NCBI GenBank assembly: GCA_020354555.1
Contig: CP070648.1
Coordinates: 1,019,183-1,052,195 of the forward strand
Length of the DNA stretch: 33,013 bases
Direction: 5' to 3'
Origin: Armatimonadota bacterium
GTDB lineage: Bacteria > Armatimonadota > Hebobacteria > GCA-020354555 > CP070648
The first letter of the stretch is position 1, and every line of letters starts with the position of its first letter. The notes beneath the pieces were generated by a model. The model made no database searches, was not told where the DNA came from, and saw only the letters and a program-made list of their open reading frames with translations. Shown here in pieces: positions 7,169 to 16,347 of the stretch. The position numbers and the translations under genes are program-made.

Positions 7169-8878
7169 TTACCCTGCCGCGCAGCGCAGCGTGCGCAGGC
7201 GGTTGATGGCGCCCGCGATCTCCCATCGCCGCGGGCGCGCGTAATCGCCGGACTTGCCCGGCACTGCCGCGAGGAGCCCGCGCGCGTCGAGCAGCTCGTT
7301 CAATCGGTCGAGCCCTTGCGTCAGCGTTGTCTCGCCGTCGAAGATGTACTGAGCGGCGTGGTGGATGAGCCAGCCGATCGCGCGCGATTGAGCGGGATCA
7401 ACAAGCTGCTCCAGCGCGGACAGGTCTATGTGCTCGGTGCCGAAGTCAATGCCCCGCGTGCCCCGCGGCCTGATCTTCACCGTGCGCCCGCGATAGGGGT
7501 CGAAGCTCGCGGCAACCGGCATGCGCGGGCGCAGGTCGGTAAACCGCTTGGCGGATTCTTCTCGCCGCTGGCTGGCATAGGCGCCGGCGATCCGCTTCGC
7601 CTCCGGCGTCACGTCGGTGACGTGATAGCTGTCGAGCATGATGACTCTATCCGCGACGTCGAAGTAGTCGCCGGAACCGCCCATGACGAGTATCGTTGAA
7701 ACTCCGAGGTCCTGTTCGAGCAGGCGCACCGTGTCAATCAGCGGCGTGATCGGCTCTTTGTCCTTGGCGACGAGTTCCTGCATCCGCTTGTCGCGGATCA
7801 TGAAGTTGGTCGCGGAGGTGTCCTCGTCAATGAGCAGCAGGCGACTGCCTGCCTCCAGGGCTTCGATGATATTCGCGGCCTGCGACGTGCTGCCGGACGC
7901 GTTGGGCGTCGTGAATGCGCTCGTGTCCTGGCCGAACGGCAGGTTGGAGATGAACGGGCTGATGTCCACCTCGCTGATGCTGCGCCCGTCCTCCGCACGG
8001 ATCTTCGCGGCGTCGGCGCATGTTACAGCCAGCTCCCGGCCGTCACCCGGGATATGGTTGTACACCCCGAGGCTGATGGCGTCGAGCAGCGTGGATTTGC
8101 CGTGATACCCGCCGCCGACGATGAGGGTTATTCCCTGGGGGATAGCCATCCCGGCGACCCCCCCGCGATTGGGTAGGTCGAAGTTGACGCGCAGCGAAGG
8201 AGGGCTCGCGAACGGCACCGCTGTGTCGCCCAGCGGTCGATCACTGACGCCGCTCTCGCGCGGCAGCACCGCGCCGTCCGCGACGAAGGTGACCAGCCCC
8301 TGCTCGCGCAGGCACGCCCGCAAGAAGTCGGCATCATCGGCCATCTCGACGTGACAGCGCGCGGCATGGCCATCGAGGCTGCCATAGAACAGCGACTGCC
8401 CAACGATCTCCGGCACTTCGTCGAGCAGCATTCGCTCCGCTTCGGCCCCCGCGATGGTGCGCCCGAACGCCGGCAGGCCGATGAAGAACCTGGCCTCCAC
8501 CACCCGTTCGCTCACCTCGACGCTGGTGCGCTCCAGGATCTCCTGGCCGCATGGCAGCATCTCGATGAGGCCGCTCTTACCGCTGCCGCGCCGCCCTTTG
8601 CGCACTCGGCCGCACGCGGCGCCGAACGCGCGCGTCAGGTAGTCCTCGAGACCGGTCCGGCGCGACTTTGTCGAGAACAGTTCACGCGGAAGCCGCGCGC
8701 GCGCCTGCTCGACGACCACGCGCGCCTCGCTCGGCGGAGCGAAAGGGTCGCTCTGCACGCGGTCAATGTGAAGCACGTAATCGGGGAAGCCGTACGCGCC
8801 CTTGAGATCTTTGTACGCGCCGTAGCCCCGGCGGTCTATCCGGCGCAGCTCGTTTCGCAAATCGTTGGCTTGTCGCAT
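7169..8878 (-). CDS. ABC-class P-loop ATPase (PF09818-type), function unknown
   Basis: A 569-residue protein matching the predicted 'ATPase of the ABC class' family, whose trypanosome relative MRB1590 is linked to RNA editing; the bacterial role is not established. Seen in order: the N-terminal family block with KDLKGAYGFPDYVLHIDRVQ (24-43), Walker A GGGYHGKST (255-263), a signature-like ASGSTSQAAN (327-336), Walker B LLLIDEDTSA (347-356), and a late basic C-terminal domain with RGTRGIDFG. There are no membrane segments, so it is not a transporter subunit. The ATG at 8878 is chosen because family members start close to NDLRNELRRID; the frame above it is Pro/Ala/Arg-rich and unlike the family. 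The ribosome binding site is weak. It diverges from the cysteine-block membrane protein at 9084 and lies upstream of the sulfatase-fold gene on the same strand. Confidence 0.9.
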   Translation of the reverse strand: MRQANDLRNELRRIDRRGYGAYKDLKGAYGFPDYVLHIDRVQSDPFAPPSEARVVVEQARARLPRELFSTKSRRTGLEDYLTRAFGAACGRVRKGRRGSGKSGLIEMLPCGQEILERTSVEVSERVVEARFFIGLPAFGRTIAGAEAERMLLDEVPEIVGQSLFYGSLDGHAARCHVEMADDADFLRACLREQGLVTFVADGAVLPRESGVSDRPLGDTAVPFASPPSLRVNFDLPNRGGVAGMAIPQGITLIVGGGYHGKSTLLDAISLGVYNHIPGDGRELAVTCADAAKIRAEDGRSISEVDISPFISNLPFGQDTSAFTTPNASGSTSQAANIIEALEAGSRLLLIDEDTSATNFMIRDKRMQELVAKDKEPITPLIDTVRLLEQDLGVSTILVMGGSGDYFDVADRVIMLDSYHVTDVTPEAKRIAGAYASQRREESAKRFTDLRPRMPVAASFDPYRGRTVKIRPRGTRGIDFGTEHIDLSALEQLVDPAQSRAIGWLIHHAAQYIFDGETTLTQGLDRLNELLDARGLLAAVPGKSGDYARPRRWEIAGAINRLRTLRCAAG

Positions 8879-9031
8879 CGTTTCCGGCGGAGTGAATCCG
8901 CTGCCTGCGACGTGTTCGCGGCGCGGTGACAGCGCTCCTGCCCTGCACGATGGCGGCGCACGCTGCATCTGCATGAGCGGGGAACATACGCCAGGGCGCG
9001 GCGCGAGGTTCCCAGCGCCGCCCGCGCGTGG

Positions 9032-9037
9032 TAGAAT
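9032..9037 (+). promoter_or_regulatory. Candidate -10 box for the cysteine-block membrane protein
   Basis: TAGAAT, with TTCCCA at 9009-9014 at 17-nt spacing as a weak -35. This implies a start near 9044 and a leader of about 40 nt to the ATG at 9084. Confidence 0.35.
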
Positions 9038-9083
9038 GGACGGGTAGGCGCGTGGCGCCGTGAGGCCATGCCCTGCCGCCATC

Positions 9084-10265
9084 ATGGGTCAGCGCATCGA
9101 GCGAAAACGCCGCAAGCAGCCCGAAGGCCCTCCGAGCGTGGCGGGCGCGGCGCTGTATCTGCTCGACCGCCTGCTCATGGTAGCCGCCGCGGCCGTCGGC
9201 ATTGCGATCTTCTATCTGCTCCATTCCCTGATCTCCGGGAATACCGCCGCGTTCCCCAAAATGCCGACCGGCGAGCTGCTCTCTCCCGCCGTGCAGGAAC
9301 AGTTCATCCACGGCCTGCGCGTCGCGTCCTACGTCTTCATGGGGGGCATGTGGGGCATCACCGCCGTCAGCATCTTCCGCTTCCGCGAAAACGACGTCGC
9401 CGGCTGGGTTGGAGGCTTCGGGGGAGTGCTGTGCTACGTCGCCTTGCCGTGGCTCGTGCGCAGTGCGCTGATGCACCACAACGCCAATCCCAATGTCGCC
9501 AGCGATCTGCTGCTCGCGTCGTTCCGCGCGACTGGCAAGGTGCTGCTGCTGATTACGATTGTCTATTTCGCGGTGAAGGTGATGGTGCGTCTGAAGAACC
9601 GTCCGGCCCGTGCGGCCGCCGCTTCCGCACCCATGGTGCTCGACACCGATCAGCCGCACAAGCCGGCCGAGAAGACCGCGCCACGCCGCACGATGCTGCG
9701 CCAGTGCTGGGAACTCTCGATGTGCCGCGACACCCTGCGCGAGAACTGCCCGAGCTTCAAGCTCGACGCCACCTGCTGGAAGCGCGGCACCGGCTGCCAG
9801 TGCGACCCGATTCTCGCGCGGCGGCTGATCGACGACCTGGAACGCAAGCTGCGCGGGGAAATCCCCGAGAAGGAGCGCATTGCCCGCGAGCGCATGAAGG
9901 AGCAACTCAACTACCGCATCGCCGAGCACCAGGGCGAATCATACTGTCGCTCGTGCCCGATCTACAACGAGCACCAGTACTACAAATACAAGGCATTCTT
10001 CTGGCTCGCCTATCCCATCACCGGGGCGCTCGTCTTCGTGCTCCTGCCCGTCATCCATACGGTTTACCGTTGGATTGACGTGTCGGTGGGCCAGATGCTC
10101 GACTCGCTCCAGATGCTCCCTCACAACGAGCAGGCGCTGCGCCCGTTCGTCACCACGGTTTACCACTTCAACGCCGAGTTTATCTTCGTCGCCTCAGCCG
10201 CCTTGATCATCGCCGCCTACCTGCTCGACCTCGTGGACTACGCGGTGTTCCAGGCAAAGCTTTAG
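9084..10265 (+). CDS. Six-helix membrane protein with a cytoplasmic-type eight-cysteine 'two-CW-like' block
   Basis: A 393-residue protein. Hydrophobic segments lie near residues 22-50, 78-99, 108-128, 150-168, 305-327 and 365-386. The long loop between helices 4 and 5 carries a patterned cysteine set: C208-W, C214, C222-P, C231-W, C238-x-C240, then after about 47 mostly charged residues C288-R-S-C291-P. This CW...C...CP...CW...C...CxxC order resembles the small 'two-CW' domain, but with an insertion of likely helical, charged sequence before the last pair; the resemblance is from memory of the pattern. Such a set would suit a zinc or iron-sulfur site. I recognise no named full-length family. 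The ATG at 9084 is preferred over GTG at 9060. It is a single gene between divergent and convergent neighbours. Confidence 0.78.
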   Translation: MGQRIERKRRKQPEGPPSVAGAALYLLDRLLMVAAAAVGIAIFYLLHSLISGNTAAFPKMPTGELLSPAVQEQFIHGLRVASYVFMGGMWGITAVSIFRFRENDVAGWVGGFGGVLCYVALPWLVRSALMHHNANPNVASDLLLASFRATGKVLLLITIVYFAVKVMVRLKNRPARAAAASAPMVLDTDQPHKPAEKTAPRRTMLRQCWELSMCRDTLRENCPSFKLDATCWKRGTGCQCDPILARRLIDDLERKLRGEIPEKERIARERMKEQLNYRIAEHQGESYCRSCPIYNEHQYYKYKAFFWLAYPITGALVFVLLPVIHTVYRWIDVSVGQMLDSLQMLPHNEQALRPFVTTVYHFNAEFIFVASAALIIAAYLLDLVDYAVFQAKL

Positions 10266-10309
10266 GCGGCGAGGTAGGCCGGTCGAAGCCGTCACGCGCG
10301 AAGCCGCCT
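10264..10309. terminator. Possible bidirectional hairpin between convergent genes
   Basis: AGGCGGC (10264-10270) and GCCGCCT (10303-10309) are inverted 7-mers flanking a shorter internal GGC/GCC pairing, in the 48-nt gap between the convergent membrane-protein and methyltransferase genes. No T-tract is present, so this is weak. Confidence 0.25.
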
Positions 10310-10313
10310 GTGG

Positions 10314-11087
10314 CTAGCCCGCCATCCCGGCAGCTGTCAGCAGTATGCGGCGACCGGGCACGCGCTTGACCAAGGCATTCGGCAGACCCGCTCGGCGTGC
10401 CAGCTCCTGAAGCTCCTGCGCGGTGAACGACCTCGCCACTGAGACGCAGGCGTCGTGGTGGAAGGGCGCGCTGCGCGACATCAGCCGCACGAGCACCCAC
10501 GCCTCCAGATAGGTCAGCCGCGACCGAGCGAGGTCCGACACGACGACGCCGGTGCGAGCCATTTCGGCCATCCGGCGGAGCAAGTCGGCGGCCGCGCGGT
10601 CGTCGTAATGATGCAGCAGATGCAGCGCGGTGATGACGTCGAACGGCTGGCAGGGGCGGAACTCCGTGAAGTCCACCTGTTCGACAACGACCTCCGGGGA
10701 ATCCGTCGAGAGCCGCCGGGCTTCACCCGCGGCGACGGGATCCATCTCAATGCCGACGACCTCGACCGGCAACTTCCGCCGCCGCGCCCACGACGCAATC
10801 GCCCGTACCAGGTCTCCCGTGCCGGCGCCGATATCGGCCACGCGTATCGGTCGCCCGGTTGACTCGATATGAGTCCGGTCGAGGAGTCGTGACGTCGCGG
10901 CGATGATGGGGGGATGCGCGCAGGACATGACGTTAGCGCGGCGCAGGGCGGCGAGCACACGGATGCGCTCGGCCTCGGACAGCTCATCGCCGTCGAGCAG
11001 TTCGCCGAGGCCGGTTTGTCGTGGCCATGACAAGGGATGTGGCCCGCTGCGCCAGGCTGGCCTTTTCACGCTGCGCGTGAAGACCAT
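10314..11087 (-). CDS. Class I SAM-dependent methyltransferase
   Basis: Up to 257 residues. Motif I is VADIGAGTGDLVRAI, followed by VEVVGIEMDP (acidic end of strand 2), the ITALHLLHHYDD region (motif IV/post-IV) and VVVSDLARSRLTYLEAWVL. The segment SRSAPFHHDACVSVARSFTAQEL resembles a methyltransferase subfamily often found beside type III polyketide synthases, but no such partner is present here, so the substrate is unknown. The 5' end is uncertain: the first ATG (11087) lacks a ribosome binding site, and codons 3-8 fall in a palindrome (11065-11081). The true start may be further in, for example TTG at 11033, just before GLGELLDGDELSEAER, where relatives begin. It lies 40 nt downstream of rel on the same strand. 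Confidence 0.8.
   Translation of the reverse strand: MVFTRSVKRPAWRSGPHPLSWPRQTGLGELLDGDELSEAERIRVLAALRRANVMSCAHPPIIAATSRLLDRTHIESTGRPIRVADIGAGTGDLVRAIASWARRRKLPVEVVGIEMDPVAAGEARRLSTDSPEVVVEQVDFTEFRPCQPFDVITALHLLHHYDDRAAADLLRRMAEMARTGVVVSDLARSRLTYLEAWVLVRLMSRSAPFHHDACVSVARSFTAQELQELARRAGLPNALVKRVPGRRILLTAAGMAG
11065..11081. repeat. Short palindrome at the 5' end of the methyltransferase frame
   Basis: TTCACGC (11065-11071), loop TGC, GCGTGAA (11075-11081): a 7-bp perfect stem. It lies between the rel stop and the conserved part of the methyltransferase and argues that the first codons of that frame are not translated. It is built like the other boundary palindromes. Confidence 0.5.
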
Positions 11088-11127
11088 ACATCGCGTGCAC
11101 CGCGCGTGCGCGCACGAGCGATGCGCA

Positions 11128-13317
11128 CTAGGTCATCACCCGGCGGGCGTTGAGGACGTCGCTCAACCGTCCGAGGGCGCCGATCACGTTCTGGAGATGC
11201 TCGGTTCCGGTCACATCCACGGTAAGGTTGATCATCGCCTTGCGGGGCTTGGTGGTGCGGACGCGGGCGGAACTGATATTCATCTCGTGGCTGGTGATGA
11301 TGCCGGTGACGTCGTTGAGCAGGCCGACGCGGTCGAGCGCCTCGACTTCGATTTCTGCGGGGTAAACCGTATCCTTGGCGAACGTCCACTCGACTTCGAC
11401 GAGGCGTTCGGCCTCGCGCTCCGCGTACCTCGTGACATTGGGGCAGGTCTGGCGATGGATGGTCAGGCCGCGGCCGCGGGTAATGTAGCCGACGATGTGA
11501 TCGCCGGGTATCGGCGCGCAGCAGCGCGAGAGGCGGAACAGCACGTTCTCCATGCCGGGCGCGCTGATGCCGAGTTGGAGCGCGCCCTGGCGCGCCTTGC
11601 GCACGGGCAGGGGCGGCTTCCGTTTCTGCTCTAGCTGTGCCTTGATGCGGTTGACGATTGCCTCCGCCGTGACATCGCCGTGGCCCACCGCCGCCGCCAG
11701 ATCGTCAGCGCTGATGAAGTTCATGCGCGCGGCAATGCCGGAGAGGTGCTGTCCGCGCTCCGTCTCCGAGAGCTGGAGCCCGTGGCGAGCGATCTCCTCC
11801 TGAAGCATCTCGCGGCCGTGGTGGAGGTCGTCCTCGCGACGCACCTTGCGGTACCACGACTTGATGCGTCCCTTGGCCTGACTCGTCTTGACGAACGACA
11901 GCCAGTCGAGGCTGGGGCCGGCGCTCGTCTTCGAGGTCAGGATCTCCGCGACGTCGCCGTTGTGGAAGACGTAGTTGAGCGGGACGATGCGGCCGTTGAC
12001 GCGCGCGCCGACGCAGGAGTGGCCGATGTCAGTATGGATGCGGTAAGCGAAGTCAACCGGCGTCGAGCCGGCGGGCAGGTCAATGACATCGCCGCGCGGG
12101 GTGAAGACGAAGACCTGGTCCTGGAAGAGGTCTATCTTAAGGGATTCGAGCCATTCGCCGGGGTCCTGCAAATCGTGCTGGAGGTCGAGCAACTGGCGCA
12201 GCCATGACAGCTTCTGCTCGAGGTCCCGGTCGCCTTGCTCGCCCTCCTTGTAGCGCCAGTGGGCGGCGACGCCGTACTCGGCGGTGCGGTGCATGTCGTA
12301 AGTGCGGATCTGCACTTCCATCGGCTCGCCGTTGGGGCCGAAGACCTTGGTGTGCAGCGCCTGGTAGAAGTTTGCCTTGGGCTTGGCGATGTAGTCGGTG
12401 AACATCCCCGGCAGCGGGAGCCACAGCGTATGCACCTCACCGAGCACGGAGTAGCACTCGGCCAGGGTGGTGACGAGGACGCGGATGGCCTGGAGGTCGA
12501 GGATCTGGTCGAAGTCCACGCCCTGGGCCTGCATCTTCTGGTAGATGCTGTAGAAGTGCTTGGGGCGGCCGTAGATGTCGGCTTTGATGCCGACCTGGTC
12601 GAGGCGCTCACGCAACTGCGCGACGGCCTGGTTAACCGTGCGCTCGCGATCCTCGCGGGTGCGCGCGACCTGGCGCACGATGCGGTGGTATGCCCGCGGG
12701 TCGATGTGACGAAGGGCGAGGTCCTCCAGTTCCCACTTCAGGCGCCACACGCCAAGGCGGTGAGCGATGGGGGCGTAGATATGCAGCGTCTCCTCGGCGA
12801 TGGAGCGCCGTCGCTCCTGCGGGAGCGACTTCAAGGTGCGCATGTTGTGGAGCCGATCCGCGAGCTTGATGAGGATGACGCGGAGGTCGCGCGCCACCGC
12901 CAGGAGCATCTTGCGCAGGTTCTGCGCCTGGCGCTCGCGCTGAGTGCGGAAATCAATGCGGCTGAGCTTGGTCACGCCGTGGACGAGGCCGGTGATCTCC
13001 TCGCCGAACTCCTTGCGCAGCTCGTCCGCGGTGACGGAGGTGTCCTCGATGACGTCGTGGAGCAGCGTCGCCGCGAGCGCGTGGTCGTCGAGGCCTAGCT
13101 CCGCGAGCAGCACGGCGACCTCGAGGGGGTGCGAGATGTAGGGCTGGCCCGAAGCGCGGGACGCGCCGGCGTGCGCCTCACGCGCGAACTCGTATGCGCG
13201 CCGGAGCAGTTGCTCATCGCCGTCTGGGCGGTGCTCCCGCACCATCGCGAGGAGGTCGTCGAAGGTTTTCAGCTTGGTCGCTTCAGCGACAGTGGCCAAT
13301 CGAAACCCCGCCTCCAC
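11128..13317 (-). CDS. rel: Bifunctional (p)ppGpp synthetase/hydrolase (RelA/SpoT family)
   Basis: A 729-residue long-form Rel that makes and destroys the stringent-response alarmone. Domains in order: HD hydrolase with H63 (ISHPLEVA) and LLHDVIEDT (85-93), so the hydrolase site looks intact; synthetase with IYGRPKHFYSIYQKM, LDLQAIRV and EVQIRTYDMHRTAEYGVAAHWRYK; a TGS domain beginning DQVFVFTPRGDVIDLP; a linker with the CCAPIPGDHIVGYITRGRG segment; and a C-terminal ACT domain (last 75 residues, EALDRVGLLNDVTGII). The synthetase glycine loop reads MFTDYIAKPK where many relatives have RFKDYIAMPK. The start is GTG at 13317 with a weak ribosome binding site. A TATAAT box 82-87 nt upstream gives a leader of about 75 nt. 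It diverges from enolase. Confidence 0.96.
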   Translation of the reverse strand: MEAGFRLATVAEATKLKTFDDLLAMVREHRPDGDEQLLRRAYEFAREAHAGASRASGQPYISHPLEVAVLLAELGLDDHALAATLLHDVIEDTSVTADELRKEFGEEITGLVHGVTKLSRIDFRTQRERQAQNLRKMLLAVARDLRVILIKLADRLHNMRTLKSLPQERRRSIAEETLHIYAPIAHRLGVWRLKWELEDLALRHIDPRAYHRIVRQVARTREDRERTVNQAVAQLRERLDQVGIKADIYGRPKHFYSIYQKMQAQGVDFDQILDLQAIRVLVTTLAECYSVLGEVHTLWLPLPGMFTDYIAKPKANFYQALHTKVFGPNGEPMEVQIRTYDMHRTAEYGVAAHWRYKEGEQGDRDLEQKLSWLRQLLDLQHDLQDPGEWLESLKIDLFQDQVFVFTPRGDVIDLPAGSTPVDFAYRIHTDIGHSCVGARVNGRIVPLNYVFHNGDVAEILTSKTSAGPSLDWLSFVKTSQAKGRIKSWYRKVRREDDLHHGREMLQEEIARHGLQLSETERGQHLSGIAARMNFISADDLAAAVGHGDVTAEAIVNRIKAQLEQKRKPPLPVRKARQGALQLGISAPGMENVLFRLSRCCAPIPGDHIVGYITRGRGLTIHRQTCPNVTRYAEREAERLVEVEWTFAKDTVYPAEIEVEALDRVGLLNDVTGIITSHEMNISSARVRTTKPRKAMINLTVDVTGTEHLQNVIGALGRLSDVLNARRVMT

Positions 13318-13398
13318 AGTCCCAGGAGTTGACGCGTTGTGCGCCGCCGGAATGTGCTTGGAAATGGGGCGCCGGCGCGTACAGCAGGACTTGCGTCT

Positions 13399-13404
13399 AT
13401 TATA
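13399..13404 (-). promoter_or_regulatory. -10 box of the rel promoter
   Basis: The minus strand reads TATAAT. The 17-nt-spaced upstream hexamer is only loosely TTGACA-like. The predicted start is near 13392. Confidence 0.55.
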
Positions 13405-13510
13405 CTACGTTTGCGCGGAGCCAGAAAGGCCGAAACGCGACAGTCCGTCCCACCCGCCCACGCGAGGCGGCCGAGCGCGGCGCTCACATGGCTCTCGCAC
13501 ACCGCTTTCC

Positions 13511-13539
13511 TTGTGCGCCGTGACCCGCTTTGCTATAAT
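13511..13539 (+). promoter_or_regulatory. Sigma-70-type promoter of eno
   Basis: TTGTGC (13511-13516), 17-nt spacer, TATAAT (13534-13539). The predicted transcription start is near 13546, giving a leader of about 100 nt before the TTG start codon. Confidence 0.75.
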
Positions 13540-13562
13540 ACCCCACCGATGCCGCTCTGCGC

Positions 13563-13582
13563 CGCAGCGATGTCTCGCTGCG
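13563..13582 (+). repeat. Hairpin in the eno mRNA leader
   Basis: CGCAGCGA (13563-13570), loop TGTC, TCGCTGCG (13575-13582): a perfect 8-bp stem about 20 nt after the predicted transcription start. No T-tract follows. It may be a 5' stabilising hairpin or a copy of a dispersed palindrome. Confidence 0.55.
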
Positions 13583-13629
13583 ACCCACGGCTTCGCGGAG
13601 CGGCGCGCGAGAGAGCCAACATTCAATGA

Positions 13630-14931
<1,302 letters not shown>

Positions 14932-14960
14932 AGGGCCGCGGCCGAGAGACTCGTGCGCCT

Positions 14961-14972
14961 GAGGCGGGCCGG
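14961..14972. repeat. Copy of a recurring GAGGCGGGCCGG element in the eno-aminotransferase gap
   Basis: This 12-mer is identical to the right arm of the terminator at 32569-32580, and its last 11 nt are the reverse complement of 5626-5636. Here it is not part of a long hairpin and no T-tract follows. Confidence 0.45.
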
Positions 14973-15046
14973 CTGCGCCACCATCCGCAAGCCAGTACCG
15001 GAGCGGGACGCCCGCGCTGCGATGAACGAAAGGGACGACACGGCAC

Positions 15047-16345
15047 ATGGCCAAGCTGGCGTTGCTCGGCGGTGAGAAGACGGTCACGCTCCACCCCGGA
15101 TCGTGGCCGCGGGTGGGCGAAGAGGAGATCGCGGCGGTCGTCGCGGCGTTGCGCAGATCCAACGAGGACAGCCGCTATCTCACTGCGGCGGGCGGCGGCG
15201 GGCCGATGGATGAGTTCGAGCGCGACTTCGCCGCGTTCATGGGTGTGGGGATGGCGATGACGACGAGCGGGGGCGGGCCCGCCTTGCATATCGCGGTTAT
15301 GGCGGCGGGCGTCGAGGCCGGCGACGAAGTCATCGTGTCGGGGTACACGTGGGGGCAGACCGTCTCGTGCATTCTCCAGCAGAACGCGATTCCCGTTTTC
15401 GCCGACATTGAGGAGCGCACGTATAACCTGGATGCGGCGGCGGTCGAGTCGCGCATCACGGAGTCCACGCGCGCGATCGTAGTCGTGCACATCTACGGCC
15501 ACCCCGCGGACATGGATGCCATCATGGCCGTGGCGGAGAAACACGGCCTGCCGGTGATCGAGGACTGCGCGCAGGCCATCGGCGCGGTCTATCACGGGCG
15601 GCGGGTCGGCGCGATCGGGCACCTCGGCTGCTACAGCATCGGCGACGGCAAGAACATGGTCGGCGGGGAAGGCGGCCTCCTAGTGACCGACGACGAGCGG
15701 CTATTCGAGCTGGCGAACCTGATGGGGCAGCACCCCGCTCGCCACGGCCCGCTCATCAAAGACGAGAGCCTGCGCCGATACATAGACAGCCTGATCTACA
15801 CCTACCGCATCCATCCGCTGGCGGCGGTGATCGCCAACGTGCAACTGCGCTACCTCGACGAGTGGAACGCGCAGCGGCGGCGGAACGCGGAGTATCTCTC
15901 GCGCGGGCTGTCGGAGATCCCCGGCATCGAGCCGCCCTTTGTCGCTCCGGGCTGCGAGCACGTGTACCACATCTATTCCCCGACGTTCGTCGCGGACGAG
16001 GCGGCCGGCGTCAGCCGCCAGCAGTTCGTCGAGGCGGTTGCGGCCGAAGGCGTGCCGGTCGGCATGGGGTATGTGCGGACCCCGGTTTACCTTCGCCCGC
16101 GCCACCAGGAGCACGCGTACTTCTACGGCAAGGGATGCCCGTGGAGCTGTCACTTGGCCAAGCGCGCCGTCGAGTATCACCGCGGCGACTGCCCGGTGAC
16201 GGAGCGACGCTGCGACGAGCAGGAGCTGACCATCGGCGGCAGTGTTGCGTGGTTGGGCGATCAGACCCCAATGATGGATCAATACCTCGACGCCTTCCGC
16301 AAGGTGGCCGAGAATCTCGACGCGCTGCGAGAGGTGGAGGCGTAG
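15047..16345 (+). CDS. DegT/DnrJ/EryC1/StrS-family PLP aminotransferase (sugar aminotransferase type)
   Basis: A 432-residue fold-type I PLP enzyme. The family layout is clear: TTSGGGPALHIAVMAAGVEAGDEVIVSGYTWG split around residues 72-103, PVFADIEERTYNLD (116-129), IEDCAQAIGA with cofactor-binding D173, and SIGDGKNMVGGEGG with the Schiff-base lysine K202. Such enzymes transfer an amino group to a keto-sugar nucleotide, or act as dehydratases, in antibiotic, LPS or cofactor biosynthesis; the substrate cannot be read here. The C-terminal region has several cysteines (around CPWSCHLAKRAVEYHRGDCP) that are not typical of the whole family. AAAGGGA lies about 11 nt before the ATG. The next gene, a deacetylase, starts 3 nt after its stop, so the two probably act on the same envelope sugar. 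Confidence 0.93.
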   Translation: MAKLALLGGEKTVTLHPGSWPRVGEEEIAAVVAALRRSNEDSRYLTAAGGGGPMDEFERDFAAFMGVGMAMTTSGGGPALHIAVMAAGVEAGDEVIVSGYTWGQTVSCILQQNAIPVFADIEERTYNLDAAAVESRITESTRAIVVVHIYGHPADMDAIMAVAEKHGLPVIEDCAQAIGAVYHGRRVGAIGHLGCYSIGDGKNMVGGEGGLLVTDDERLFELANLMGQHPARHGPLIKDESLRRYIDSLIYTYRIHPLAAVIANVQLRYLDEWNAQRRRNAEYLSRGLSEIPGIEPPFVAPGCEHVYHIYSPTFVADEAAGVSRQQFVEAVAAEGVPVGMGYVRTPVYLRPRHQEHAYFYGKGCPWSCHLAKRAVEYHRGDCPVTERRCDEQELTIGGSVAWLGDQTPMMDQYLDAFRKVAENLDALREVEA

Positions 16346-16347
16346 GC

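Noticed and set aside
11033-11087. Accepting the first ATG of the methyltransferase as certain
   Set aside because: The first codons overlap a palindrome and have no ribosome binding site, so the 5' end is left open.
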